From Leisingera sp. ANG1 (GTDB lineage Bacteria; Pseudomonadota; Alphaproteobacteria; Rhodobacterales; Rhodobacteraceae), in contig NZ_AFCF02000002.1 in assembly GCF_000203975.2 (NCBI RefSeq), positions 84,430-148,429 on the forward strand: a DNA stretch of 64,000 nucleotides, written 5' to 3'. Below the pieces are notes generated by a model. The model did not search any database. It was not told the origin of the DNA and saw only the letters and a list, made by a program, of their open reading frames with translations. Each line of letters starts with the position of its first letter. Position 1 is the stretch's first letter. The position numbers were made by a program, and so were the translations under genes. Shown in pieces: positions 54,006 to 62,332 of this stretch.

Positions 54006-54781
54006 ACATGAACTTTCTGCCACCAGAGCTGGTACTGCTGCTGGGGGCAGGATTCTGGCATGCTGCCATAGTCTTCCTACGGGTTTCTGCTATGGTTTCG
54101 GTATTGCCTGCGATGGGGGAACTTTATGTTCCCACCCGCGTGAAACTGGCGATCGCGGTTGCCTTTACATTTGTGGTTGCCCCGGCATTGCCGCCCTTCC
54201 CCGAACCGGATGGGGTCATGGGATATGCCCGGTTTGCGGTAACCGAAGCGATCATCGGCCTGGCTCTTGGCATCGGCGCTCGGATTTTTGTTCTGGCCCT
54301 GCAAACCGCTGGGACTATGGCGGCGCAAAGTACCTCCTTGTCGCAGGTTTTGGGAGGAATCGGAGCTGAACCGATGCCGGCGCTTGGGGCTGTTCTAATG
54401 ATCTCCGGCGTGACCCTGGCAGTGATGCTGGGACTGCATGTCCGGGTGGCAGAGTTGCTGATCGGATCCTACCGGATGTTTCCCGCCGGCCAGTTTCCTG
54501 CCGCAGCTGGACTGACGGAATGGGGCGTGTTTCGGGTGTCGGAGAGCTTTTCGATGGCCTTCACGCTGGCAGCTCCGTTCGTCATCACCGCGGTCATCTA
54601 CAACTTGGCGCTTGGGGTGATTAACCGGGCAATGCCGCAGCTGATGGTCGCCATGGTCGGCGCACCGGTCATCACCTTCTTTGGATTGTTCATCCTGATG
54701 GTCGGCAGTCCGATGATTCTGGATGTCTGGTCCCGGGCCTTGATGACTTTTCTGGCAAATCCAGCAGCAGGAATGCCATGA
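54002..54781 (+). CDS. fliR: Flagellar export gate protein FliR
   Basis: A 259-residue membrane protein with about six hydrophobic segments (FWHAAIVFLRVSAMVSVLPA; LAIAVAFTFVVAPALPPFP; IGLALGIGARIFVLALQTAG; FSMAFTLAAPFVITAVIYNL; PVITFFGLFILMVGSPMILD). LGVINRAMPQLMVAMVGAPV is the family signature in the last third. FliR is the single-copy plug subunit of the FliP5Q4R1 gate. The ATG overlaps the flhA stop, and its own stop overlaps the flhB start, so flhA-fliR-flhB are coupled. Confidence 0.95.
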   Translation: MNMNFLPPELVLLLGAGFWHAAIVFLRVSAMVSVLPAMGELYVPTRVKLAIAVAFTFVVAPALPPFPEPDGVMGYARFAVTEAIIGLALGIGARIFVLALQTAGTMAAQSTSLSQVLGGIGAEPMPALGAVLMISGVTLAVMLGLHVRVAELLIGSYRMFPAGQFPAAAGLTEWGVFRVSESFSMAFTLAAPFVITAVIYNLALGVINRAMPQLMVAMVGAPVITFFGLFILMVGSPMILDVWSRALMTFLANPAAGMP

Positions 54782-55869
54782 GCGGCCAGGACGACGATTC
54801 TGACAAGTCATTCGAGCCGACGGAGCAGAAGCTCCGGAAGGCCCGGGAGAAGGGCGAAGTTGCCAAATCCACCGACCTGTCTGTGGCCGCGGCTTACCTT
54901 GGGCTAATCGTAGCATTTTATGCGGCCGGAAGCAGTAGTGTTGAAGGGACCGGTACCGCTCTGATGGCTTTTCTGGACCAGCCCGACAGACTGGCGCCGC
55001 TGTTCTTTGATGGCGGGTCCGCGGCGGCACCAGTGGGGGGCTTTGCCAGCAGCGTGCTGCGGCCAATTCTGCCGTGGTTCCTAGTGCCATTTGCTCTTGT
55101 TCTTCTGTCGATCGTCGGTCAGCGCGCCTTGGTTTTTGCGCCCAGTAAGCTGGAGCCGAAACTGTCGCGTGTCTCAATTATTTCCAATGCCAAGAACAAA
55201 TTCGGCAGGTCGGGCCTGTTCGAATTCCTGAAAAGCTTTCTGAAGCTGATGCTCTATTCGATATGCTTGGGTGTCTATTTAAGCCATCGGCTGCCTGACA
55301 TGATTTCGTCGTCTGGCACCGGGCCGCAATCGGTCGTGCTGATGCTGTCGCAACTGGCGTTGGAGTTTCTGTTCCTTGCACTGGTGATCTCTTTGGCGAT
55401 CGGAGTTGTGGATGCTGTCTTCCAGCATGCTGAACACCGCCGTAAAAACATGATGTCGCGCAAGGAAATCCAGGACGAAATGAAGGATGCCGAAGGGGAT
55501 CCCCATATGAAAGGCAAGCGGCGTCAGCGTGGCCAGGAGATCGCGTTGGGCCAGATGATGGCCGAGGTGCCGAATGCGGATGTGGTGATCGTCAACCCAA
55601 CCCATTACGCAGTTGCCCTGAAATGGAGCAGAGAGAAGGGTGCCGCGCCGGTTTGTATAGCCAAAGGGGTTGATGAAGTTGCCGCAGCAATCCGGCGCGT
55701 GGCCAATGAAAATGCCGTCCCGATCCACAGCGACCCGCCAACCGCCCGTGCGTTGCATGCCACAATCGAAATTGGCGACGAAATCCTGGAAGAACACTAT
55801 GCGCCAGTGGCTGCGGCAATCCGTTTTGCCGAGGAAATGCGTAAGCGCGCCAAAGGAAAAATCACATGA
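54778..55869 (+). CDS. flhB: Flagellar export switch protein FlhB
   Basis: A 363-residue protein that switches export from hook to filament substrates. The N-terminus (DDSDKSFEPTEQKLRKAREK and GEVAKSTDLSV) is canonical. Four membrane helices follow, then the cytoplasmic domain with the autocleavage motif NPTH at residues 273-276, within VVIVNPTHYAVALKW. Downstream, GVDEVAAAIRRVANENAVPI and the end RAKGKIT complete the domain. All key residues are present. It overlaps fliR and the following FliJ-like gene by 4 nt each. Confidence 0.96.
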   Translation: MSGQDDDSDKSFEPTEQKLRKAREKGEVAKSTDLSVAAAYLGLIVAFYAAGSSSVEGTGTALMAFLDQPDRLAPLFFDGGSAAAPVGGFASSVLRPILPWFLVPFALVLLSIVGQRALVFAPSKLEPKLSRVSIISNAKNKFGRSGLFEFLKSFLKLMLYSICLGVYLSHRLPDMISSSGTGPQSVVLMLSQLALEFLFLALVISLAIGVVDAVFQHAEHRRKNMMSRKEIQDEMKDAEGDPHMKGKRRQRGQEIALGQMMAEVPNADVVIVNPTHYAVALKWSREKGAAPVCIAKGVDEVAAAIRRVANENAVPIHSDPPTARALHATIEIGDEILEEHYAPVAAAIRFAEEMRKRAKGKIT

Positions 55870-56264
55870 AGCAAAAGATGCTCGACCAAATGGCGGCAGT
55901 GACTGCTGCGCAGTACATGCAGGAGCATGCCAAAATCCAGCCGGCACTTGCGCGTGAAGCAGAACTGCGCGGCCAGCTGGCCAAGCTCAATGAACAAGTG
56001 CAGGCCACCCGGGAACAAGCAGATGGCGACCACGCTATGAAAGCTATGGGTGCGGATCTTCTTTGGCAGGGTTGGCATACACGCACACGGCGCCAGCTGA
56101 ACATGGATCTTGCTAAGGCTACCGCGCAAAAACTGCGGATGATGGATCAGTTGCGCAAGGCATTCGGGCGGAAGCATGCTGTTGAAACTATGGCCGCCGC
56201 AGAGCGTAAACGCCAAAAGACCGCGCAGAACAAGGCCTTTATGGACAAACTTCTGGAAGGTTGA
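55866..56264 (+). CDS. Small coiled-coil protein after flhB, FliJ-like
   Basis: A 132-residue, almost entirely helical, basic protein (LAREAELRGQLAKLNEQVQA, then MDLAKATAQKLRMMDQLRKA and AAERKRQKTAQNKAFMDKLL). It has no signal peptide. Size, charge and coiled coil resemble FliJ, which couples FliI to FlhA and escorts export substrates, and no other fliJ is present near fliI. Primary sequence alone cannot prove this; it could be a FlgN-like chaperone. Its start overlaps the flhB stop (ATGA), and it is the last gene of the operon, followed by a terminator. Confidence 0.7.
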   Translation: MKQKMLDQMAAVTAAQYMQEHAKIQPALAREAELRGQLAKLNEQVQATREQADGDHAMKAMGADLLWQGWHTRTRRQLNMDLAKATAQKLRMMDQLRKAFGRKHAVETMAAAERKRQKTAQNKAFMDKLLEG

Positions 56265-56289
56265 AGCGTGCGGTTTCGGGCAGACGGAA

Positions 56290-56315
56290 AAGGCCGGTCC
56301 CTATGGACCGGCCTT
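56290..56315. terminator. Bidirectional terminator between the two convergent flagellar operons
   Basis: AAGGCCGGTCC at 56290-56300 and its perfect complement at 56305-56315 form an 11-bp stem with a 4-nt loop. A- and T-rich flanks on both sides suit termination of both the fliL-fliJ-like (+) and flgB-fliL2 (-) operons, whose last genes lie 25 nt on either side. Confidence 0.8.
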
Positions 56316-56339
56316 CGTGCTTAACACGTTCCTGCCTGG

Positions 56340-56837
56340 TCAGACGTCCTGACGGGATATCTCCATGATCAGCACATCATAAATTCCCTTACCGACATGC
56401 TTCTGTGCGGCTTCGCGCAGGGCGGTGCGCAGCGGCTCCAGCACGTCCGAACGGGTGAAGGCGCCACGGAAGCCGCCCATATTCGCATGATCGAACAATA
56501 CTTGCAGGAAGACATCGCGCAGCTTGGGCTCATAGGCACGCACCTTCTCGCTGGTTCCCTTTGCAGTTTCCAGGCTTAGGGAAATGACCACCAGTGAAGT
56601 CAGCTGGTCGCGATCAACAACCGGCACCACGAACTGGTTGTTGATCTTGATGTATTCGCGCAGGTCCTCTTCGCTTTCTTCAGAGGAATCCTCGGCAACC
56701 GCTGCGGGGACATGGCTTGGGTCCGTTCCGGACGCGGCGTGGTTTTCCTCAGGTGCTGGCGCCAGCATGATGCCGGCGCCGATGCCGCCCCCGGTTCCCA
56801 GGATCAGCAGAATGACTGGCAGGAGTTTCGAAAGCAT
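56340..56837 (-). CDS. Second FliL-family basal body protein
   Basis: 165 residues. One N-terminal membrane helix (LLPVILLILGTGGGIGAGIM), an acidic linker (EDSSEESEEDLREY) and a FliL-type periplasmic domain (INNQFVVPVVDRDQLTSLVV, then KLRDVFLQVLFDHANMGGFR and YDVLIMEISRQDV). It differs clearly from the FliL at 46456-46980, for example in lacking its RINIATGQGRVRD end. It is the last gene of the flgB operon, 8 nt after flgH. It may act at the L/P-ring or stator level; a specialised role is inference. Confidence 0.88.
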   Translation of the reverse strand: MLSKLLPVILLILGTGGGIGAGIMLAPAPEENHAASGTDPSHVPAAVAEDSSEESEEDLREYIKINNQFVVPVVDRDQLTSLVVISLSLETAKGTSEKVRAYEPKLRDVFLQVLFDHANMGGFRGAFTRSDVLEPLRTALREAAQKHVGKGIYDVLIMEISRQDV

Positions 56838-56845
56838 GGCAATCC

Positions 56846-57586
56846 TCAGAACGGCAGGACAACATCAAGCAGCTGCTGGCCGTAGCGTGGCTGCTGCACA
56901 TCGGTGATTTGACCGCGGCCGCCATAGGACACACGGGCAGAAGCGATCTTGTCATACGTAATTTCGTTTTGGCGGCTGATATCCTGAGGCCGGACATAAC
57001 CCGTAACCAGAAGCTCGCGCAGTTCGAAATTCACGCGCAGTTCCTGGGTGCCGCTGATTGCCAGCACCCCGTTGGGCAGCACGTCGACAACTGTTGCTGC
57101 GACCCGCAACTCCAGCTTCTCACTGCGCTTGACAGATCCCTTACCGCCGGAGGCGCTGGAGCTGCCAAGTTCTACTGCGTCAGCGGAGGAGGCGCCTTCC
57201 GGCAGTTTCCGGTCAAGCCGTTGCGGCAGACCCAGAAGCTGCGGCATGTTCAGGGTCTCGGAACCCGAGCGCGACCTCTGGGTGTCGTTTGAAATTTCCG
57301 CCTCTTCGTCGATTTCGATCACCACCGTCAGGATGTCGCCGCGCTTGATGGCGCGGCGGTCGCCGAGCAGCGACTGCTGAGAGCCGCTCCAAAGCGAGGA
57401 GCCATCGACGGTGCGCCGTGTCTGGGTTTGCGTCGGCAGGCCTTGGTAAAGCATAGCAACATGCTCAGGCGATTCATTGGCTGGGGTGAAGGACGGCGCC
57501 TTGCCCAGATGATCCATCCGGCCGCAGGCCCCAAGAAGGGCCAGTCCAAAGAGAAGCGGTTTTACGGGGGAGAATTTCTTAGACAT
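56846..57586 (-). CDS. flgH: Flagellar L-ring lipoprotein FlgH
   Basis: A 246-residue outer-membrane ring protein. The lipobox LLGAC places the lipidated Cys at residue 21. Conserved motifs are SLWSGSQQSLLGDRRAIKRG followed by DILTVVIEIDEEAEISNDTQ, then VLPNGVLAISGTQELRVNFE and ITYDKIASARVSYGGRGQIT. The usual family C-terminus (QQLLDVVLPF) is present. It overlaps flgA by one base and is followed by the second fliL gene. Confidence 0.96.
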   Translation of the reverse strand: MSKKFSPVKPLLFGLALLGACGRMDHLGKAPSFTPANESPEHVAMLYQGLPTQTQTRRTVDGSSLWSGSQQSLLGDRRAIKRGDILTVVIEIDEEAEISNDTQRSRSGSETLNMPQLLGLPQRLDRKLPEGASSADAVELGSSSASGGKGSVKRSEKLELRVAATVVDVLPNGVLAISGTQELRVNFELRELLVTGYVRPQDISRQNEITYDKIASARVSYGGRGQITDVQQPRYGQQLLDVVLPF

Positions 57587-58008
57587 CAGTTTACCTCTAC
57601 GGAGCCGTCGTTGGTGATCCGCCCGGTGACGGTTGTGCGGGAAGAAAGGTTCATGACCCGGAGAGCTTCGCCTGCAGCGCCGCGGCCTAAGGCACGGCCC
57701 TCGGCTGCGATGGTCAGACCGCCCTGGCGGAATATCAAAGTCACAAGGTCATTACGTTCGACAATGGCAGGCGGGCCGATATCGCCCGGCCGCATAGGCC
57801 TGCCTGCATAAAGCGCCACGCGTGCTTCCATGCCGATCACGTCTGAAGGATCTGATAGCGCGCCAAGAATTTCGCCCTTTTTCAGAGCCAGATCCTCTGC
57901 GTTCACGATAGCTTTTGCCCGGATTGTGCGCAGCGGAACCAAGTACTCCGCCCAAGCAGGCGGGGTACAAAGCGCAGCGGCAGTCAGGCAGGCAAGGGCA
58001 AGTTTCAT
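57586..58008 (-). CDS. flgA: Flagellar P-ring assembly chaperone FlgA
   Basis: A 140-residue periplasmic protein. The signal peptide is residues 1 to about 20 (KLALACLTAAALCTPPAWA). An SAF-type domain follows: VPLRTIRAKAIVNAEDLALK and EARVALYAGRPMRPGDIGPP, then LVTLIFRQGGLTIAAEGRAL and MNLSSRTTVTGRITNDGSVE. It helps FlgI form the P ring. At 140 residues it is a short form; many FlgA proteins have an extra N-terminal domain. The start overlaps the flgG stop by one base, and the stop overlaps the flgH start. Confidence 0.93.
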   Translation of the reverse strand: MKLALACLTAAALCTPPAWAEYLVPLRTIRAKAIVNAEDLALKKGEILGALSDPSDVIGMEARVALYAGRPMRPGDIGPPAIVERNDLVTLIFRQGGLTIAAEGRALGRGAAGEALRVMNLSSRTTVTGRITNDGSVEVN

Positions 58009-58793
58009 CAGCGCACCTGTGTGGTTGCACCCATCATCTGGTCGACAGCCGAGATGACCTTGGCATTCATTTCGTAGCCGCGCTGGGCTTCGATCAGCTC
58101 GGTGACTTCACGCACCGCATCAACCGAGCTGGCTTCCAGGTAACCCTGGCGGAAAGTGCCCAGTCCGTCCTCGCCCGCCGTGGAAACCGCCGCATTTCCG
58201 GAAGCCTCTGTCTCGGTGAACAGGTTGCTGCCGATTGCCTCAAGCCCTTTGGGATTGGTGAAACTGGCCAGGGACAGCTGGCCCAAAAGCTGGCCTTCGG
58301 TGGTTTCGTTGAAATACCCGTAGACTTCGCCCTCGGCATTAATCGAGATGCTGGTGGCGTCGTCGGGGATGGTGATTTCAGGCGAAACCGCAAACCCGTC
58401 CGAAGTCACAATCAGCCCTTCTGCCGTGCGTTTCAGCGCGCCATCGCGTGTATAGGCGCTTTGGCCGGACGGCAGGGTCACCTCCAGGTACCCTTTGCCG
58501 TCGATGGCGACATCCAGGTCGTTGTTGGTCTGTTGCAGCGCGCCCTGTGCCAGATGCACCGAGACGGCAGCCGCACGCACACCGAGCCCCACCTGGACGC
58601 CGGTTGGCAGCACCGTGCCGTCGGAAGCATTCACGGTACCAGCCCGCGAAATCTGCTGATAATGCAGGTCGGCAAATTCGGCGCGCCGTGCGTTGTAGGC
58701 GGTGGTGTTCATGTTGGCGAGGTTGTTGGAGATGGTCTCCACCCGCAGCTGCTGGGCGCTCATGCCGGTCGCGGCGATCTTCAGGGCACGCAT
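58008..58793 (-). CDS. flgG: Flagellar distal rod protein FlgG
   Basis: A 261-residue distal-rod subunit, the normal length. N-terminus: MRALKIAATGMSAQQLRVET and ISNNLANMNTTAYNARRAEF, the rod-protein signature. Middle: GYLEVTLPSGQSAYTRDGAL, as in FlgG. C-terminus: EASSVDAVREVTELIEAQRG and YEMNAKVISAVDQMMGATTQ. It stacks on FlgF and beneath the hook, inside the L/P rings whose genes follow it directly. It starts 10 nt after flgF. Confidence 0.96.
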   Translation of the reverse strand: MRALKIAATGMSAQQLRVETISNNLANMNTTAYNARRAEFADLHYQQISRAGTVNASDGTVLPTGVQVGLGVRAAAVSVHLAQGALQQTNNDLDVAIDGKGYLEVTLPSGQSAYTRDGALKRTAEGLIVTSDGFAVSPEITIPDDATSISINAEGEVYGYFNETTEGQLLGQLSLASFTNPKGLEAIGSNLFTETEASGNAAVSTAGEDGLGTFRQGYLEASSVDAVREVTELIEAQRGYEMNAKVISAVDQMMGATTQVR

Positions 58794-58803
58794 CTGGATT
58801 CTC

Positions 58804-59520
58804 CTAGGTCTTGATCAAGTTCTTGATGGCGTTGCGGATGCGCTCGTCTTCCGATTGGAGGAAGCTCTGGCCCATTTCATAGGCGCGCTGCACTTCGATC
58901 ATCCGGGTCACCTCGGATATCGCGTTCACGTTGGAGCCTTCGAGGAAGCCTTGCAGGACTTTTGCGTCCAATGTTTCTTCAATTTCCCCATCGACGCGGA
59001 ACATTACCCCGTCCTCACGCACCAGCGTGTGGCTCTCCACAGGCTTGAAAAGCCCCAGCTGCCCTAGCAACCGTCCGTTTGCGCTGATGGAGCCATCAGC
59101 ACCCACTTCAATCTTGCCTGCGTCCGGCGGGACAAAGACTGGCGCGCGGCCAGCATCCAGGACCCGGAAACCATCCATGGTCACAAGATCGCCTGCGGCA
59201 TTAGGAGAGAATGCACCGGAGCGGGTCAACCGCTCACCCTGGGGTGTTTCGACCATGAAGAAGCCGTCACCCTCAACTGCGAAATCAAAGTTTCCGCCGG
59301 TTTCTGTGAGCTGACCCTGCTCCATGGAAGTGTTGAAAATGTTCGCACGCGACATCGACAGTGATTGCTGCCCCTGAGAGGACTGCACGAATTCTGAGAA
59401 GATCAGCCCTTCCTGCCGGTAACCTGTTGTCGCTGAGTTGGCGATGTTGTTTGCAATGACACGCATTTCGCGCATCAGCCCCGACTGGCGGGAAAGTGTA
59501 GCGTAGCCTGCAGTTTCCAT
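58804..59520 (-). CDS. flgF: Flagellar proximal rod protein FlgF
   Basis: A 238-residue rod subunit. N-terminus: YATLSRQSGLMREMRVIANN and IANSATTGYRQEGLIFSEFV. Middle: DFAVEGDGFFMVETPQGERL followed by TRSGAFSPNAAGDLVTMDGF. C-terminus: EGSNVNAISEVTRMIEVQRA and YEMGQSFLQSEDERIRNAIK. The shorter length and the divergence from FlgG favour FlgF. It lies between fliQ and flgG; its start overlaps the fliQ stop by one base. Confidence 0.94.
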   Translation of the reverse strand: METAGYATLSRQSGLMREMRVIANNIANSATTGYRQEGLIFSEFVQSSQGQQSLSMSRANIFNTSMEQGQLTETGGNFDFAVEGDGFFMVETPQGERLTRSGAFSPNAAGDLVTMDGFRVLDAGRAPVFVPPDAGKIEVGADGSISANGRLLGQLGLFKPVESHTLVREDGVMFRVDGEIEETLDAKVLQGFLEGSNVNAISEVTRMIEVQRAYEMGQSFLQSEDERIRNAIKNLIKT

Positions 59521-59792
59521 TACGAGCCTCCCGCAATCATCGGAATGACGTGGCCATTAAAAAAGGCCACCAGTGTTTGTGTCATGAAGCCCATGGTCAT
59601 CCAGAACACGACTATGATTGCTGTCAGCTTGGGCACGAATGTCAGGGTCATCTCCTGCACCGAGGTCAGCGCCTGGAACAGGCCGATGGACAGGCCGACA
59701 ACCAGGGCGACAACCAGAATCGGAGTCGACATGGTGACAGCCGCCCACATGGCCTGGCGCAGGGTGTCATAGAAGAGGCTCTCGCTCATCAT
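59520..59792 (-). CDS. fliQ: Flagellar export gate protein FliQ
   Basis: A 90-residue protein with two membrane helices: TMSTPILVVALVVGLSIGLF and LTAIIVVFWMTMGFMTQTLV. The motif FQALTSVQEMTLTFVPKL between them is the FliQ signature. Four copies surround FliP and FliR in the gate. Two adjacent ATG codons start the frame (59792 or 59789). It lies 3 nt after fliE, not next to fliP and fliR as in many bacteria. Confidence 0.95.
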   Translation of the reverse strand: MMSESLFYDTLRQAMWAAVTMSTPILVVALVVGLSIGLFQALTSVQEMTLTFVPKLTAIIVVFWMTMGFMTQTLVAFFNGHVIPMIAGGS

Positions 59793-59795
59793 GGC

Positions 59796-60098
59796 TCAGA
59801 CCGGCATCCTCAGGATTTCCTGGTAGGCCTCTACAACCTTGTTGCGCACGGTGACGGCGGTCTCGACCGCCAGCTCGGTTTGGGCGAGTGCCTGCACCAG
59901 TGCATGCGGGTCAGCCTGAGAGGTCATTGCTTGCACGGAAACCTGCTCGCTGCTCTGAAGGGTTGCTGCGAAGCTCTCGAAGCTTTCTTTCAGACGTGCG
60001 CCTGCCCCCGCGCCAGCGGCGTCATGATTGGGGTCGACTTTGGTGGCGGGCCGGGCGGCGGCATAGCCGCTGGCGGCGGAAAGACTGCGAATATCCAT
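59796..60098 (-). CDS. fliE: Flagellar hook-basal body complex protein FliE
   Basis: A 100-residue MS-ring/rod junction protein. The C-terminal half (LQSSEQVSVQAMTSQADPHA and LVQALAQTELAVETAVTVRN, then KVVEAYQEILRMPV) is the conserved FliE helix-turn-helix that ends in the typical RMPV. The N-terminus is Ala-rich. It lies 22 nt after flgC. FliE is exported first and links FliF to FlgB. Confidence 0.94.
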   Translation of the reverse strand: MDIRSLSAASGYAAARPATKVDPNHDAAGAGAGARLKESFESFAATLQSSEQVSVQAMTSQADPHALVQALAQTELAVETAVTVRNKVVEAYQEILRMPV

Positions 60099-60120
60099 TC
60101 TGGATCTCCAAAAATTTCAG

Positions 60121-60513
60121 TTATCGTCTCAAAAGGTCCATCAAGGAGGCCGACATCGAGCGGGTCTGCTCGAACATTTTCAGGTTGGCCTCGTAGCTGC
60201 GCTGTGCTTCGCGGGCATCGGCGATCTCGATCATCAGATCGACATTCGAGCCCTCATAATGCCCGCTTTCATCCGCCAGCGGATGGGAGGGGTCATAGAC
60301 CTCCTCCAGGTCCCGCCGGTCCAGGGTGACCTTGCCGGTGCGCACATGCTCCACGTCCGTTTGCAGCTCGCGCACGGCTTCAAATGGTACGGTTTTGCGG
60401 CGGTAGCCCGGGGTGTCGGCGTTGGAAATGTTCTCGGACACGTGCCGCAGCCGCGAAGCCTGGGCCTTGAGGCCGCTGGCAGTGACGGAAAGGGCTCTGG
60501 AAAACTCACTCAT
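60121..60513 (-). CDS. flgC: Flagellar proximal rod protein FlgC
   Basis: A 130-residue rod subunit. N-terminus: FSRALSVTASGLKAQASRLR and HVSENISNADTPGYRRKTVP. C-terminus: GHYEGSNVDLMIEIADAREA and QRSYEANLKMFEQTRSMSAS. The segment VYDPSHPLADESGHYEGSNV is the classic FlgC signature. It starts 12 nt after flgB. Confidence 0.95.
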   Translation of the reverse strand: MSEFSRALSVTASGLKAQASRLRHVSENISNADTPGYRRKTVPFEAVRELQTDVEHVRTGKVTLDRRDLEEVYDPSHPLADESGHYEGSNVDLMIEIADAREAQRSYEANLKMFEQTRSMSASLMDLLRR

Positions 60514-60525
60514 CGCTTATCCTCC

Positions 60526-60915
60526 TCAGTTCTTGCCCAGGCTGGCGCGCAGGATGTTCATGGAGGATTTGTAGATCGCCATGGCGCGCTTGTGCTGGCG
60601 GGCGACCTCCACCCCTTTCAGGAGTTCGGTTTCGACAGAAACGGAATTGTCATTGGGATCGCTGCCGGCATCAGTTGAGGTGACAGCCCAGTCCATGCCG
60701 CTGCCAGCGGTGCCATTCAGATGGCTGCCGCGGGACGCGATCATGCTGGCCGGGCGGGCACCGGCAGCGAAGACTTCTTTGAAGGGTTTGATATCCTTGG
60801 CGTGGTAACCCGGTGTATCGGCATTGGCGATATTCTGGGAAACCAGAGCCTGGCGTTTGCCGGCATGGGTCGCCATGGAATAGGCGATTTTGAATACGTT
60901 CAATTCTGTGAACAC
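60526..60915 (-). CDS. flgB: Flagellar proximal rod protein FlgB
   Basis: A 129-residue rod subunit. Its central motif VSQNIANADTPGYHAKDIKP is diagnostic. The C-terminus NSVSVETELLKGVEVARQHK and RAMAIYKSSMNILRASLGKN is the FlgB form. The start is a GTG at 60915 with GGGAGAAG upstream. It is the first gene of the nine-gene minus-strand rod/ring operon and is divergent from fliI, with a shared CtrA-like site. Confidence 0.94.
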   Translation of the reverse strand: MFTELNVFKIAYSMATHAGKRQALVSQNIANADTPGYHAKDIKPFKEVFAAGARPASMIASRGSHLNGTAGSGMDWAVTSTDAGSDPNDNSVSVETELLKGVEVARQHKRAMAIYKSSMNILRASLGKN

Positions 60916-60938
60916 CAGGGCTTCTCCCTTGATCTATT

Positions 60939-60953
60939 TCAATCAAGGCTTAA
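60939..60953. promoter_or_regulatory. CtrA-like box in the flgB/fliI divergent promoter
   Basis: TCAA-TCAAGGC-TTAA followed by CC: seven of eight conserved bases and the correct 7-nt spacer. It lies 23 nt from the flgB GTG and 50 nt from the fliI ATG, so it fits fliI better; flgB transcripts starting here would have a very short leader. Confidence 0.5.
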
Positions 60954-61003
60954 CCCCGATTCCTTTAGAAATTGTTTTCAGGACACCAAGGGAGGCCGCT
61001 GCG

Positions 61004-62332
61004 ATGAAAGCAGAGCTGCAAGCACTGACCCGTCAAATTGCCGGAAAACGCCTGGTAACCCAAGTCGGCCGGGTGACAGGGATCTCGGGCGGGGAAATCG
61101 AAATCAGCGGCCTGGCTGCAGCGGCGCGAATCGGTGATCGGCTGGTGCTGCGCCGTGGGCCGCAGGACGCGTTGCATGGCGAAGTCCTGAAGATTAATGG
61201 TAGCAATATCAGTATGTTGCCTGACCGGTCTCCGGATGGTGCTGCGATCGGGGATCCGGTTTTGCTGCACCCGTCACCGGAGTTTTCCCCCAGCGACCAT
61301 TGGATCGGCCGCGTTATTGATCCGTTTGGCGAGCCGCTGGATGGCCGCCCAATGCTGCCGGGCAGCACACCGCGCGATCTGATGGCACCGCCCCCCAAGG
61401 CTGCAGGCCGCCGGTCCATGGGTGAGCGGCTGGCCACCGGGCAGGCAGTCCTGAACACGATTCTCCCGATTGTGCGCGGGCAGAGGGTTGGTCTTTTTGC
61501 CGGCTCCGGGGTCGGGAAGTCTTCGCTTCTGGCAAAACTGGCGCAAAGCATGGAAGCCGATGTGGTGGTAATGGCACTGATTGGCGAGCGCGGGCGAGAG
61601 GTGAATCACTTTGTCGAACAGGTGCTGGGGCCTGAGGGCATGCGCCGGGCCGTTGTGGTGGCTGCGACGTCCGACCAGTCCGCACTGGTACGCCGCCGGT
61701 GTGCCTGGGCGGCCATGACGGTGGCAGAACACTTCCGCGATCAAGGCAAAAACGTGCTTTTCCTGGCTGACTCCGTCACCCGTTTTGCTGAGGCGCACCG
61801 GGAAATCTCCGCGGCCTCCGGCGAGGCACCTGCGTTGCGCGGATACCCGCCTTCAGTGACACCTCTGATTACCGGGCTGTGCGAACGGGCCGGGCCTGGG
61901 GGCGAAGGGCAGGGCGATATCACAGCCGTTTTCAGTGTTCTTGTCGCCGGATCCGATATGGATGAACCGATTGCGGATATTCTGCGCGGTGTTCTGGATG
62001 GGCACATTGTCCTGAACCGCGAAATCGCCGAACGCGGCCGGTTTCCCGCGATCGACGTTTCACGTTCGGTGTCACGCAGTCTGCCTGCGGCTGCCTCTGC
62101 TGATGAAAACGAGGCGATCAAAGATGTGCGAAAATACCTGGGCGCTTATGAGCAGTCAGAGGTGATGATCAGGGCTGGGCTGTACGCCGAAGGCAATGAC
62201 GCAGTGCTGGATCAGGCAGTAAAATTGTGGCCAGAACTGGATGCGTTCTTCGGACGTGAGGACCCGGAGGGCATTACCAGCAGTTTCAATCGCCTGCTCC
62301 TGATGTTGCGCCGGGCCAAGGCTGGGCGTTGA
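61004..62332 (+). CDS. fliI: Flagellum-specific export ATPase FliI
   Basis: A 442-residue hexameric ATPase related to the F1 beta subunit. Walker A is AGSGVGKSS at residues 166-174; Walker B lies in NVLFLADSVTRFAEAHREIS; GYPPSVTPLITGLCERAGPG is the family signature. The frame is open from 60890, but the ATG at 61004 follows GGGAGGCCGCTGCG and begins the normal N-terminus. It works with FliH and FliJ to unfold export substrates. It stands alone on the plus strand, divergent from flgB. Confidence 0.96.
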   Translation: MKAELQALTRQIAGKRLVTQVGRVTGISGGEIEISGLAAAARIGDRLVLRRGPQDALHGEVLKINGSNISMLPDRSPDGAAIGDPVLLHPSPEFSPSDHWIGRVIDPFGEPLDGRPMLPGSTPRDLMAPPPKAAGRRSMGERLATGQAVLNTILPIVRGQRVGLFAGSGVGKSSLLAKLAQSMEADVVVMALIGERGREVNHFVEQVLGPEGMRRAVVVAATSDQSALVRRRCAWAAMTVAEHFRDQGKNVLFLADSVTRFAEAHREISAASGEAPALRGYPPSVTPLITGLCERAGPGGEGQGDITAVFSVLVAGSDMDEPIADILRGVLDGHIVLNREIAERGRFPAIDVSRSVSRSLPAAASADENEAIKDVRKYLGAYEQSEVMIRAGLYAEGNDAVLDQAVKLWPELDAFFGREDPEGITSSFNRLLLMLRRAKAGR

